Origin: Chitinophagales bacterium
GTDB taxonomy: Bacteria; Bacteroidota; Bacteroidia; Chitinophagales; Chitinophagaceae
Direction: 5' to 3'
DNA: 64,000 nucleotides
NCBI GenBank assembly: GCA_020636505.1
Contig: JACJXR010000010.1
Location: 1-64,000, forward strand
Shown here piece after piece: positions 25,746 to 34,159 of the stretch (positions are counted from its first letter, which is position 1; every line of letters begins with the position of its first letter). Under the pieces are notes generated by a model that saw nothing but the letters and a program-made list of their open reading frames with translations, searched no databases and was not told the origin of the DNA. Both the position numbers and the translations under genes were made by a program.

Positions 25746-26630
25746 TTAGTTCATACCGTCGGTTTCTGCATCGCGGTTTACCTTTTTCACCAAGCCTTGC
25801 AGTACATTGCCCGGTCCTACTTCGGTAAACTTACCCGCACCATTCTTCAGCATATGCTCCACGGTTTGTGTCCAGCGTACGGGTGAGGTCAACTGATTGA
25901 TAAGATTGCGCTGTATCATAGCAGGATCTATATATGGGCTTGCATCCACGTTTTGATACACAGGGCAGCTCGGGTTGCCGAAGTGTGTGGCCTCAATTGC
26001 TGCTTGCAATTCTTCTTTGGCAGGCTCCATCAGCGGTGAGTGGAATGCCCCACCCACTTGCAATACCAATGCACGGCGAGCACCTGCTTCTTTCAGCAGT
26101 TCGCAGGCTTTGTTCACACCGTCTATACTACCGCTTATCACCAATTGGCCGGGGCAGTTGTAGTTGGCAGGTACCACCACATCGTCTGTGATGCCGGCAC
26201 ATATCTCCTCCACCTTGGCATCTTCCAATCCTATAATGGCCGCCATTGTGGATGGGTTTATCTCACAAGCTCTTTGCATGGCTGCGGCACGTTGTGCCAC
26301 CAGTTTCAAGCCGTCCTCAAAGCTGAGTACTTTGTTGGCCACCAATGCGGAGAACTCTCCCAATGAGTGTCCCGCCACCATATCGGGATGTATGGCTTCG
26401 CCCGAAAGAAAACGGATAACGGAATGTAAGAATACCGCAGGCTGTGTCACCTTGGTTTGCTTCAGGTCGTCGGCACTGCCCTCGAACATGATGTCCGTAA
26501 TGCGGAAGCCGAGTATCTCGTTTGCCTGTTCAAAATATTCTTTGGCAACGGAGTTGCTCTCGTACAGCTCTTTTCCCATACCGGTGAACTGTGCACCTTG
26601 TCCCGGGAATACGTATGCGTGTTTTACCAT
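25746..26630 (-). CDS. fabD: Malonyl-CoA:ACP transacylase FabD
   Basis: A 294-residue acyltransferase. FPGQGAQ (8-14, oxyanion Gln11), the nucleophile elbow GHSLGE with Ser89 and the catalytic His in AFHSPLM (about 195) are all in place. It loads malonyl groups onto acyl carrier protein to start each round of fatty-acid elongation in the cytoplasm. The gene stands alone rather than in a fab cluster and is ended by the hairpin at 25702-25719. Confidence 0.95.
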   Translation of the reverse strand: MVKHAYVFPGQGAQFTGMGKELYESNSVAKEYFEQANEILGFRITDIMFEGSADDLKQTKVTQPAVFLHSVIRFLSGEAIHPDMVAGHSLGEFSALVANKVLSFEDGLKLVAQRAAAMQRACEINPSTMAAIIGLEDAKVEEICAGITDDVVVPANYNCPGQLVISGSIDGVNKACELLKEAGARRALVLQVGGAFHSPLMEPAKEELQAAIEATHFGNPSCPVYQNVDASPYIDPAMIQRNLINQLTSPVRWTQTVEHMLKNGAGKFTEVGPGNVLQGLVKKVNRDAETDGMN

Positions 26631-26738
26631 GAATAATCAATCTGTTTGTACGGGGCTAAAATAGAAAATCATCGGCAAAGCAGGCAATATTATAATCGGT
26701 GCTTATGGGCGTATTATTCGCGATTTCAACAGCCACTG

Positions 26739-26746
26739 TAATTTTG
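26739..26746 (+). promoter_or_regulatory. Candidate promoter -7 box of the bacilliredoxin-like gene
   Basis: TAATTTTG is a perfect TAnnTTTG box ending four bases before the ATG at 26751, so the transcript would be nearly leaderless. No -33 TTTG is seen at the normal distance. Confidence 0.45.
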
Positions 26747-26750
26747 CGGT

Positions 26751-27080
26751 ATGAATTGGATAGAGTTGACAGACGAGGCACAATTGGATGCCATCATCGA
26801 AGAAAGCAAACAAGCACCTGTGGTCATTTTCAAGCACAGCACCCGCTGCAGCATCAGCAGTATGGCCAAAAACAGGTTGGACAAAGCGGACAATCCCGAT
26901 AATATGAAATTCTACTATCTGGACCTGATAACCTACCGCCCCATAAGCAACAAAATAGCGGAGGTGTTTCAAGAACATCACGAAAGCCCACAAGTATTGT
27001 TGATAAGGAACGGTGAGTGCGTGTATGAAGAGAGCCACAACGGCATCAACATAGACGACATAGTGGAAGCGGCGGCGTAG
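26751..27080 (+). CDS. ytxJ: YtxJ-family bacilliredoxin-like protein
   Basis: A 109-residue thioredoxin-fold protein. VVIFKHSTRCSISSMA puts one cysteine (Cys33) at the active site in the place of the TCPIS-type motif of YtxJ/BrxC, a monothiol protein that removes bacillithiol from oxidised proteins. A second cysteine (NGECVY) is near the C-terminus. Its presence fits a bacillithiol-based redox system, known in many Bacteroidota. Its stop codon ends at 27080 and that of the convergent MATE gene begins at 27081, so the genes touch with no gap and no terminator. Confidence 0.85.
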   Translation: MNWIELTDEAQLDAIIEESKQAPVVIFKHSTRCSISSMAKNRLDKADNPDNMKFYYLDLITYRPISNKIAEVFQEHHESPQVLLIRNGECVYEESHNGINIDDIVEAAA

Positions 27081-28412
27081 TTATACGGCTTTGCCCTTCC
27101 ATCTGCCACTGCGTAGGTACAGGTAGCTTATCAATACCAAACTGCCCCAGTATACAAACTCGGATGCCCATGCCCATGTGAGGGACAGATGCATACGCTC
27201 TATGGCTATGTAGCAGTAGACCAAATAGCTGCCCACGCATATCACTTCTATTATGAAGTTGGCGCGTGTATTACCCGTACCTATAACAGCGTTGAACAAC
27301 ACCGTAGCCACACCCATGATGATGGACGATATGGATATGATGCGTAGGCTAGGTATGGCAAATTCTATCAACTCGTGCTCGTTGCGATAGAGTGCAAGAA
27401 ACTCGTAAGCGAATAGATTGAGCAAGATGCACAGCCCCAATGCGTATATCACCGCCAACTTACTGATGCGTATGGCCACAGGTATCACCAAGCGTTGCTT
27501 GCCCTGCCCCATAACATTGCCCGCCATGGTATTGCATGCCGATGCCAACGACCACAGTCCGATACCGGCTATACCTATCACACTGCGCAATATTTGACTG
27601 GCCGCCAACTCGCGCGTACCCAAGTGCTCCACAAATATGAAGAACACCTGCCAACCGCCGATGCTGAATACGAATTGCAATATGAGCGGTGAGGATATGA
27701 TTAGCGAACGTTTTGCCAATTGCAGGTCGAACTTACGGGTGGAGAAAATGGGAAATTTCACTTGCATCTTCTTGATATAAAAGATGCTGAACATGGTGAT
27801 ACCGAACGCCACCTCTCCTATCACAGATGCCAAGGCCGCACCCACCAATCCCATCTCGGGCAAACCGAGCTTACCGAATATCAATCCGTAGTCGAGTACA
27901 ATGTTTACAAGGTTGCCCACGATGGAGCCATGTATCAAATATTTGGATTGACCTGTTGCGATATAAAACGCATTGGCCAATTGTGTGAGCATCAAAAACG
28001 GAATACCCATCGCGCGCACTTCGAGAAATTGAGCACTCAACTTGGCGTTGACGCTGTCGTGCAAGGTCATCTCGAACAATATAGGTGCAAGGAACACCGA
28101 TACAGACATAATAGCCAAGCCGAACAGCAGACACAGCATTACTCCGTTGGTGAACGTACGCGCCACACCTGTATAGTTGTTCTCTCCCGCCCTGCGCGAA
28201 AGTTGTACCTGTATACCACTGGTGAGCCCGTGCCCTACCATGGCCAATATCATATAAAAGATACCCGCCATACCGTTCACCGCCAACTCCTGCTCGCCCA
28301 GCCTGCCGAGGAAGACGGTATCGGTCATGAAGCTGATCTGCGGGATGAGCATAGCCAAAGCTATCGGCGCAGCCAACTTGATGATATCCCTATTACTGAT
28401 AGATAATTGCAC
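27081..28412 (-). CDS. MATE-family efflux transporter (second)
   Basis: A 443-residue membrane protein with about twelve helices. ISNRDIIKLAAPIALAMLIPQISFMTDTVFLGRLG is the MATE start, and the half-repeat LAKRSLIISSPLILQFVFSIGGWQVF follows after helix six. It starts with GTG at 28410-28412. It would export toxic or metabolic compounds by ion exchange. It diverges from the DUF3822 gene and abuts ytxJ tail to tail. Substrate unknown. Confidence 0.88.
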   Translation of the reverse strand: MQLSISNRDIIKLAAPIALAMLIPQISFMTDTVFLGRLGEQELAVNGMAGIFYMILAMVGHGLTSGIQVQLSRRAGENNYTGVARTFTNGVMLCLLFGLAIMSVSVFLAPILFEMTLHDSVNAKLSAQFLEVRAMGIPFLMLTQLANAFYIATGQSKYLIHGSIVGNLVNIVLDYGLIFGKLGLPEMGLVGAALASVIGEVAFGITMFSIFYIKKMQVKFPIFSTRKFDLQLAKRSLIISSPLILQFVFSIGGWQVFFIFVEHLGTRELAASQILRSVIGIAGIGLWSLASACNTMAGNVMGQGKQRLVIPVAIRISKLAVIYALGLCILLNLFAYEFLALYRNEHELIEFAIPSLRIISISSIIMGVATVLFNAVIGTGNTRANFIIEVICVGSYLVYCYIAIERMHLSLTWAWASEFVYWGSLVLISYLYLRSGRWKGKAV

Positions 28413-28464
28413 GGTATAACGTTAAAAAACGGCGCTCATACCTGAATAAGTCGCCGATGTATGA

Positions 28465-28472
28465 TAGCTTTG
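28465..28472 (+). promoter_or_regulatory. Candidate promoter -7 box of the DUF3822-rsmD-coaD operon
   Basis: TAGCTTTG matches TAnnTTTG exactly, 64 bases before the ATG at 28537. The following leader has a small hairpin (cggca/tgccg around 28490-28503). The -33 box is not clear. Confidence 0.4.
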
Positions 28473-28536
28473 CATGTTCGGCAGTGTTGCCGATTGTGCA
28501 AGTGTCGCAAATTTATTCTATAATTGTGTGCTTTCT

Positions 28537-29376
28537 ATGTCTACAGTCACAAATAGTACTTTAAACGAGCAGATATACAAGGTTCATACCGGAGAAGGGC
28601 TGATCAACTCTGTGGCCAGGATAAACATCGTCCTGATGCCGAGAGCCATTTGCGTGGCAGGATTCAGCGACCGTGGCGACCTGCTGATGATAAAGTACAA
28701 CGACTACAAGCGCGAATTGCCGCCGTGGATCATAGATTTCTACGAACATCAATTCTTGAACGAGCAAATGTTGGGCGCACCGCACAAGGTGACGTCCGTA
28801 TTCATAGCATCTGAAAAGAATATGGTGGTGCCTGAGGTGCTGCACAAACAGCAAGAATCATCCGAGTGGCTGCGCAAAATTCATTTTGTGGAAGGCAACG
28901 AGGTGATAAACGACCACCATCTGCGCGAAGACAAGGCGTTTTATGTATATGCTTGGCCATCGGCGGTAAAGAGCTTGGTGAACAGATACTTCACCAAAGC
29001 AAGGGTGATACCATTTGCCACTTACCAGTTTTACAAACCATTCAAAGCGGAGAGTGCATTGCAGTGCGGGCTGACCAATGGTTACGCCTTCGCCACATTG
29101 TACAAAGACCGTGAGCTTACTTGGCACCAGTCGTTCGAGTTTTCCAATGCTGAGGATGTGGCTTACCAAATAAAACTTGCCATGAAGGAGTTTGGCGTTC
29201 CGAACGATATGCTCTTTCAATGTACCACCATCTGCAAAATGCTGACACCTAACATCACGGGGTTGATGCAATACTTCCCTGCGTTGAAAGACGGCACGGG
29301 CAATGTGGTGAGCAACGACCGCTCTTGGGTGAGTACCATTTACTTATTACAACAGCTGTACGCATGCGCATTGTAG
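28537..29376 (+). CDS. DUF3822-family protein
   Basis: About 279 residues from the ATG at 28537 (MSTVTNSTLNEQIY); the frame is open 21 codons further upstream but that part is not family-like. The protein has no signal peptide and looks like a degenerate actin/ASKHA-type fold seen in DUF3822 proteins that Bacteroidota keep upstream of rsmD. Function is not established. Its 3' end overlaps rsmD by 13 bases, so the genes are translationally coupled and possibly linked to ribosome maturation (inference from context). Confidence 0.6.
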   Translation: MSTVTNSTLNEQIYKVHTGEGLINSVARINIVLMPRAICVAGFSDRGDLLMIKYNDYKRELPPWIIDFYEHQFLNEQMLGAPHKVTSVFIASEKNMVVPEVLHKQQESSEWLRKIHFVEGNEVINDHHLREDKAFYVYAWPSAVKSLVNRYFTKARVIPFATYQFYKPFKAESALQCGLTNGYAFATLYKDRELTWHQSFEFSNAEDVAYQIKLAMKEFGVPNDMLFQCTTICKMLTPNITGLMQYFPALKDGTGNVVSNDRSWVSTIYLLQQLYACAL

Positions 29377-29912
29377 GCGGACAATTCAGAGGAAGAAGAT
29401 TTACACCGCCTGCAAAAACTCCTGCAAGGCCCACTACCGATATAGCCAAAGAGGGATTGTTCAACACCCTGACCAATATGATAGACCTCGAGGGTATAAA
29501 AACCTGCGACTTGTTTGGCGGTACAGGCAGCATCAGTTACGAGTTGGCATCGCGCGGTGCGGCAGACCTTACGCTTATAGAGCAAGACAGGGGCAACATC
29601 ACCTTCATACAACGTACGGTGAAGGAGTTGGGCATAGCCGATCAATTCAACATCATAAAAGGTGAGGTGTTTCGCTTTATGAAGCAGAGCACCGAGCAAT
29701 ACGATTTTATATTTGCAGGGCCTCCTTATGCGCTGCAAAACATAGACGATATAGCCATACTGGTGTTTGAACATAATATGTTGGCACCGGGTGGTATATT
29801 TGTATTGGAGCACACACCACGGAACGACTACCAACAGCACGAACGATTTTTGAAGATGAAGAACTACGGTACCACGGTGTTCAGCTATTTCACTCAACCA
29901 AACGACGAGTAA
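29364..29912 (+). CDS. rsmD: 16S rRNA (guanine966-N2)-methyltransferase RsmD, altered motif IV
   Basis: A 182-residue enzyme from the ATG at 29364 (MRIVGGQFRGRRF, the RsmD start). The SAM-binding motif I is DLFGGTGS (49-56), and ARPTTDIAKEGLFNTL matches the family. It should methylate G966 of 16S rRNA. Motif IV, normally (D/N)PPY/F, reads GPPY at residues 119-122 (IFAGPPYAL), so the acidic or amide residue that contacts the target amino group is replaced by glycine. It may still work if the neighbouring backbone substitutes. The gene is fused tightly into an operon: overlap with DUF3822, one base to coaD. Confidence 0.88.
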   Translation: MRIVGGQFRGRRFTPPAKTPARPTTDIAKEGLFNTLTNMIDLEGIKTCDLFGGTGSISYELASRGAADLTLIEQDRGNITFIQRTVKELGIADQFNIIKGEVFRFMKQSTEQYDFIFAGPPYALQNIDDIAILVFEHNMLAPGGIFVLEHTPRNDYQQHERFLKMKNYGTTVFSYFTQPNDE

Positions 29913-29913
29913 C

Positions 29914-30372
29914 ATGGAAAGGATATGTTTATTCCCCGGCACTTTCGACCCGATGACCCTCGGGCATGTGGATGTTATCAAACGTAGCGTACCATTGTTC
30001 GACAAGCTGATAATAGCCATTGGGGTGAATGCGAACAAAACACCCATGTTTACCGTAGAGCAACGCACCGAGTGGATACGCGAAATCTTCAAAGACTACC
30101 CCACCATCGAGGTGACCAACTATACAGGACTGACTATCAACTACTGCAAAGAGGTAGGCGCCAACTTTATGATGCGCGGCATACGTTATATAGCCGACTT
30201 TGAATACGAGAAGGCCATTGCCGATATGAACCGCATGTTGGCTCCCGAGGTGGAAACCATATTCTTGACCTGCGCACCCGAGTACTCTACCATTTCTTCT
30301 ACCATAGTGCGCGATGTGATACGCAACGGCGGTGATGTTAGCCAGTTTGTACCGAGCGAGATAAAGGTGTAG
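29914..30372 (+). CDS. coaD: Phosphopantetheine adenylyltransferase CoaD
   Basis: A 152-residue nucleotidyltransferase. FPGTFDPMTLGHVD includes the TxGH motif (15-18) and EYSTISSTIVRD the ISSTxVR motif, the two hallmarks of CoaD, which makes dephospho-CoA from phosphopantetheine and ATP in coenzyme A synthesis. It starts one base after the rsmD stop. A nuclease-like gene follows after two bases, starting with GTG. Confidence 0.95.
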   Translation: MERICLFPGTFDPMTLGHVDVIKRSVPLFDKLIIAIGVNANKTPMFTVEQRTEWIREIFKDYPTIEVTNYTGLTINYCKEVGANFMMRGIRYIADFEYEKAIADMNRMLAPEVETIFLTCAPEYSTISSTIVRDVIRNGGDVSQFVPSEIKV

Positions 30373-30374
30373 GT

Positions 30375-31118
30375 GTGGAACACTCTTCAGACACCATACA
30401 ACATCTTACAATAGTAACATGGAACTGCAATGGTGCATTAAGAAAAAAGTTTCATCTGCTTGATGAAGTCCACGCTGATTTACACATTATCCAAGAATGT
30501 GAAAACCCATCACAGACTAATGACGCTAATTACATCGACTGGGCTAAAAATTACCTTTGGACAGGAGATAATAAAAATAAAGGGTTAGGAATTTTCGCCA
30601 AAGAACATTTCAATTTATCAAGGCTAAACTGGTCTCCTCAATACGATGAAAATGAGGCGAAATACTTTCTGCCTTGCTCAGTTAATGACAGCTTTAATTT
30701 ATTAGCAGTTTGGGCGCACAAAAACAACTCACGCAAATTTGAGTATATCGGACAAGCTTGGCAATACTTCACCATAAATACAAATGAGTTAAGAAACATC
30801 ATAATTGCAGGTGACTTAAACAGTAACACTATATGGGACAAGCCTAAAAGATACTGGAATCATTCTGATGTGGTTAATATGCTATCACAAAAAAACATTA
30901 TCAGCCTTTATCATGATTTTGAAAACGAGCAGCAAGGAAAAGAAACTACTCCTACATTGTTCTTACAGAAAAACATTGAGAAGCCTTACCATATAGATTA
31001 CATCTTTTCTGATCTGCGGATATTAAAAGACAAGTCCACTTTATCAATAGGCAAACCAGAAGAGTGGCTAAAGCATAGTGACCACATGCCCGTTATTGCG
31101 GATTTGGTTTTCAAATGA
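30375..31118 (+). CDS. Endonuclease/exonuclease/phosphatase family protein, AT-rich
   Basis: A 247-residue protein of the EEP fold, starting with GTG at 30375. The blocks VTWNCNGALRKKF, IIQECEN (catalytic Glu), IIAGDLNSN (Asp/Asn), HIDYIFSDL and SDHMPVIADL (Asp-His pair) are all present in the family order, so it is probably an active metal-dependent hydrolase of DNA, RNA or a phosphoester. It has no signal peptide. Its codons end much more often in A or T than those of coaD and rsmD before it, suggesting transfer. It was apparently added to the end of the coaD operon. Confidence 0.75.
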   Translation: MEHSSDTIQHLTIVTWNCNGALRKKFHLLDEVHADLHIIQECENPSQTNDANYIDWAKNYLWTGDNKNKGLGIFAKEHFNLSRLNWSPQYDENEAKYFLPCSVNDSFNLLAVWAHKNNSRKFEYIGQAWQYFTINTNELRNIIIAGDLNSNTIWDKPKRYWNHSDVVNMLSQKNIISLYHDFENEQQGKETTPTLFLQKNIEKPYHIDYIFSDLRILKDKSTLSIGKPEEWLKHSDHMPVIADLVFK

Positions 31119-31146
31119 TAAGATTCTCATAAAGCACAACATTCAC

Positions 31147-31154
31147 TAACTTTA
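31147..31154 (+). promoter_or_regulatory. Candidate -7 box of the following gene
   Basis: TAACTTTA (followed by G) fits TAnnTTTG with one mismatch and ends four bases before the ATG at 31159, implying a very short leader. A similar TAACTTTAG word precedes the aminotransferase gene at 23860. Confidence 0.3.
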
Positions 31155-31158
31155 GTAG

Positions 31159-32250
31159 ATGCAACCTTACTATCACTTTTTATTCATGATGCTACTTGGC
31201 TTTTCGGCACATTCAAGTTCTGCACAGAATTATTTCGAGTACCATACCAATATCATAAAGGCAGAGCAACAGATATTCGTAGAGGAACATTTCAATGAAG
31301 GACTGGAAACATACCTCAACACATTCAACCGGTATGACTTTGTCTTTCTGAACGATTGCATGACGGCTCTCCAAATAGCCTTACATGCCGAGGACGAAAA
31401 TGCTTTTCTGAAAATAGCGAACAAGGCTACTCAAAACGGCCTTATGCCACGCCACTTACTGAAGATGGCCTACATCAACAAACACCCTATATACCAAAAG
31501 TACAAGGATAGCATCATCAGCATGTACAAAATTAATAGGACACATTATCTGAAGCGTATAGACACTGCTGCACTAAAGAAGATGTACCATCTATACGCTA
31601 TGGATCAGCTGGTGAAAAACAGGGGTCAAAACGAGAGCAATGCAGACTATAACTCCAGGTACTCGCAACAGATAAAAGAGACCTTCAAAAATTTTCAAGC
31701 GCTAACCCATCAGCATGGCTGGCCGTCTGATAAGGTTATGGGAATATACCAGTCGGACATAATGAAGGAGCTACAAATTGCTCAGCCAGACATGATTGAC
31801 TATTACTACAAGTATAAAGACCAATACAATATTCGAGAAGGGCAGTTCCAAGAAGATGAGACAGACTTTTGCCAGTCATTCTTTTGGGCAGTTTTAGCTC
31901 ACTATGGTCATCATATAAGCTATCAATATTATAATGACGATTTCTATCTGGAGCAGATAAAAAAGGGCAACATACACCCCGACGACTTAGGTTACTTAAT
32001 AGACTTCAAGCATTGGAACAGTAATAAGGAAACAATTTTAGCAGCAGCCAATAAGGGTGAGTTCTTTGGGAAACTTCCCGCATCTACACCTATCACAGAC
32101 GTACGATACTATATAGCACCTACCAACACGTTAAATGCTGTACACCAAAAGTTTTATTTAGCTCCGTTGGAGGTAGAGATGGCCAAAGCAAGGTTCATGA
32201 AAAAGTATGGACTACAGTTAACTTTCGGAAATGGTGGCTCAAGAATCTAA
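31159..32250 (+). CDS. Hypothetical secreted protein
   Basis: A 363-residue protein with a signal peptide (MMLLGFSAHSSSAQ, ~23). The mature part is largely helical, rich in Tyr, Gln and Lys, with repeat-like segments (DFVFLNDCMTALQIALHAED, YAMDQLVKNRGQNESNADYN). I do not recognise a domain. It is AT-rich like the preceding nuclease gene and ends four bases inside the convergent DUF1232 gene. It could be a TPR-like periplasmic protein, but that is only a shape-based guess. Confidence 0.55.
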   Translation: MQPYYHFLFMMLLGFSAHSSSAQNYFEYHTNIIKAEQQIFVEEHFNEGLETYLNTFNRYDFVFLNDCMTALQIALHAEDENAFLKIANKATQNGLMPRHLLKMAYINKHPIYQKYKDSIISMYKINRTHYLKRIDTAALKKMYHLYAMDQLVKNRGQNESNADYNSRYSQQIKETFKNFQALTHQHGWPSDKVMGIYQSDIMKELQIAQPDMIDYYYKYKDQYNIREGQFQEDETDFCQSFFWAVLAHYGHHISYQYYNDDFYLEQIKKGNIHPDDLGYLIDFKHWNSNKETILAAANKGEFFGKLPASTPITDVRYYIAPTNTLNAVHQKFYLAPLEVEMAKARFMKKYGLQLTFGNGGSRI

Positions 32251-32573
32251 CTCCCCACTCTGCGCTCCATGGCTTTGTGACGGTTGAAGCGCTTGGTCTC
32301 GAATTGCAGTCGTTTGAAGATGAAGTACAGCACCAAGCCATCGTCTATCCAACCCACTATAGGTATCCAGTCAAAATCAAAAGGGGTAACCACATACAAC
32401 AGTCCCAACACCACGATCAATGTCGTGAGGAAAGACATTTTGTAATTGCCCATGCGTATTTCTTTCAGCATGCACCACAGGGTTTTTCTGTTGCGGAAAA
32501 GCTGTGCGCCTTCGCGTACATGCTTGCCTGTGGTCAGTGAGCTTGCTTTTTTGATTGTAGAAATTCTCTCCAT
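32247..32573 (-). CDS. DUF1232 (YkvA-like) membrane protein
   Basis: About 108 residues from the ATG at 32573 (MERISTIKK); ATG 32585 and the longer frame to 32642 are alternatives. It has two hydrophobic segments and the DUF1232 core YVVTPFDFDWIPIVGWIDDGLV, where Pro-x-Asp and GWIDD are conserved. The role of this family is unknown. The stop overlaps the convergent gene by four bases. Confidence 0.75.
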   Translation of the reverse strand: MERISTIKKASSLTTGKHVREGAQLFRNRKTLWCMLKEIRMGNYKMSFLTTLIVVLGLLYVVTPFDFDWIPIVGWIDDGLVLYFIFKRLQFETKRFNRHKAMERRVGS

Positions 32574-32667
32574 CACATATCCCATTTGATTGATTACAAT
32601 ACAAAAGTAAGTAGCCCGATGTTTCAGTACTGTTAAGGGCATGCCTACACTGTGTTAAAATAAAAAT

Positions 32668-32687
32668 CCCCGTGCTTTTGCACGGGG
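32668..32687 (-). terminator. Rho-independent terminator after the HmuY-like cargo gene
   Basis: ccccgtgc (32668-32675) pairs with gcacgggg (32680-32687) around TTTT. On the minus strand the hairpin is followed by attttta-type T-rich sequence. It is located 55 bp past the stop of the gene at 32743. Confidence 0.8.
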
Positions 32688-32742
32688 ACCACAGGCTTTC
32701 GCCTTATGTAATGTTGATCAAAAATTCCACTTCATGAATCAA

Positions 32743-34005
32743 CTAGTTGATGCTCAATCTTTGTACGGCGTCTTTACCGTCCACTGTCAATCTCACAATA
32801 TACAAACCCGATTGCAATTGAGCGGTATGTATGGTGTATGTATACATACCCGCAGCGGTTTGCAGTCTGTCGTTCAGCATCAACCTGCCTGTCATGTCAT
32901 ATACTTGTACGGTAGCTTCTTTGGCTCCTGTGTTTATGTCGTATACCAGTGTCACATTGCTGCCGTTGGATGGGTTCGGGTACAATGTCATCAGTGCTTC
33001 CGTTTTACCGTCTACACCTGCCACGCTTGCAGTGTATACGGTCTGCTTGTTAAAAACATACTTACCCGTAGCACTCTGAAAGTCTGTGAACCATAGTTTC
33101 CATACGCTGTACTCGCCTATTTCTTTATCCCATGTTTTCACGAAGTATACCAAAGAGTCCTTTATATCGTAGCCTGTACCGTTGAAAGATTTCCAATCGT
33201 AACCGATGGTGTTTATCTCCGAATTGTCGTTGTGCGACTGCCAGTTCATGTACGTGCTTACATTCGGTATATTGTCTACCTGTACGGTACGCGCACCTCT
33301 GTTGTGCAACACACCTGTAACGTTGTATGCTGTAGGCACGAATGATGTGTATTGAGTAAACAAGATGTCCCACTTGGTAAAGTCAGGCTCACGGTTGAGC
33401 GACTTGTTGTCAACAATGGAAAAGTATGCGAAGTTTCTACTAGCGAAATTCGACTTATCAATACTGGCCGTAGTTTCGTTGGAACCGTCAAGGTTGGCAA
33501 ACTTGAACGTATACACACCGCTCAACAGCTTTTCAATGAAGAGCTTTTTGTAATCACCGTTCACCAATTTGATAACGTATAGTGAATCGCCTTTGATGGT
33601 GTGTGTAGATACATCGTATTTACCCCAATCCAGATCGAACGGATCCGATGGGTCTGAATATGCACCCATGGCACCGTAGGTCCAAGAAGTATCTGAATTG
33701 TAACGAGCTGTCCACGTGCTCAGGCCGTTGGTATCTACTGTACTCCATGCACCCTTATCACCTTTTGGATAGTTCCACAACATCACGCCCGACTCGGAGT
33801 TGATACGAATAGTTGCATATATCTCAACCATATCGAATGCCAAATCCCAATTGTCTTTGGCTACGGTAGCTTGCTTACCGGTCAACATGCTGTACCAAAC
33901 TTGGTTGGCATATCCTGCTCCTATTTCCACACTGTCTGCCGTTTGGGCAAAAGTTGTGGCCATGCTTCCCACCAAAATCGCCGATAGTATCAGTTTTTTC
34001 ATCAT
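32743..34005 (-). CDS. HmuY-like secreted protein with T9SS sorting domain
   Basis: A 420-residue protein with a signal peptide (TTFAQ, ~21). Two similar parts each have a W-D-(L/I)-(A/L)-F strand: DNWDLAFDMVEIY (about 50) and TKWDILFTQYTSF (about 215), as in HmuY-family haem-binding proteins. The C-terminus (ALMTLYPNPSNGSNVTLVYD ... GLYIVRLTVDG) is a type A T9SS sorting domain. It is expected on the cell surface or released. Haem binding is inference, since HmuY uses two His ligands that I cannot place here. A terminator follows; two TCGGGAAA repeats lie upstream. Confidence 0.65.
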   Translation of the reverse strand: MMKKLILSAILVGSMATTFAQTADSVEIGAGYANQVWYSMLTGKQATVAKDNWDLAFDMVEIYATIRINSESGVMLWNYPKGDKGAWSTVDTNGLSTWTARYNSDTSWTYGAMGAYSDPSDPFDLDWGKYDVSTHTIKGDSLYVIKLVNGDYKKLFIEKLLSGVYTFKFANLDGSNETTASIDKSNFASRNFAYFSIVDNKSLNREPDFTKWDILFTQYTSFVPTAYNVTGVLHNRGARTVQVDNIPNVSTYMNWQSHNDNSEINTIGYDWKSFNGTGYDIKDSLVYFVKTWDKEIGEYSVWKLWFTDFQSATGKYVFNKQTVYTASVAGVDGKTEALMTLYPNPSNGSNVTLVYDINTGAKEATVQVYDMTGRLMLNDRLQTAAGMYTYTIHTAQLQSGLYIVRLTVDGKDAVQRLSIN

Positions 34006-34089
34006 CTGCTTATTTATTGTATAAAATTTGAATTATTGCCTTACGATGACACAAAGGTAAATGCGCTAAAACGTTTAGTCCTTTCCAAT

Positions 34090-34118
34090 TCGGGAAAAGC
34101 GTTGTCTAAATCGGGAAA
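34090..34118. repeat. TCGGGAAA direct repeats 21 bp apart
   Basis: TCGGGAAA occurs at 34090-34097 and again at 34111-34118, in phase at two helical turns, in the gap between the HmuY-like cargo gene and the NUDIX gene. Such pairs are typical of dimeric or LytTR-type regulator sites; the regulator is unknown. Confidence 0.35.
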
Positions 34119-34159
34119 TGGGGCGCTTTATTACAATAGCATGACAGAAGCGGTGGCAA

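Noticed and set aside
27720..28406. 228-codon plus-strand frame
   Set aside because: Antisense to the second MATE gene and rich in His, Gln and Arg, as expected for the complement of membrane codons.
29340..30092. 250-codon minus-strand frame
   Set aside because: Covers rsmD and the start of coaD in antisense; both have catalytic motifs on the plus strand.
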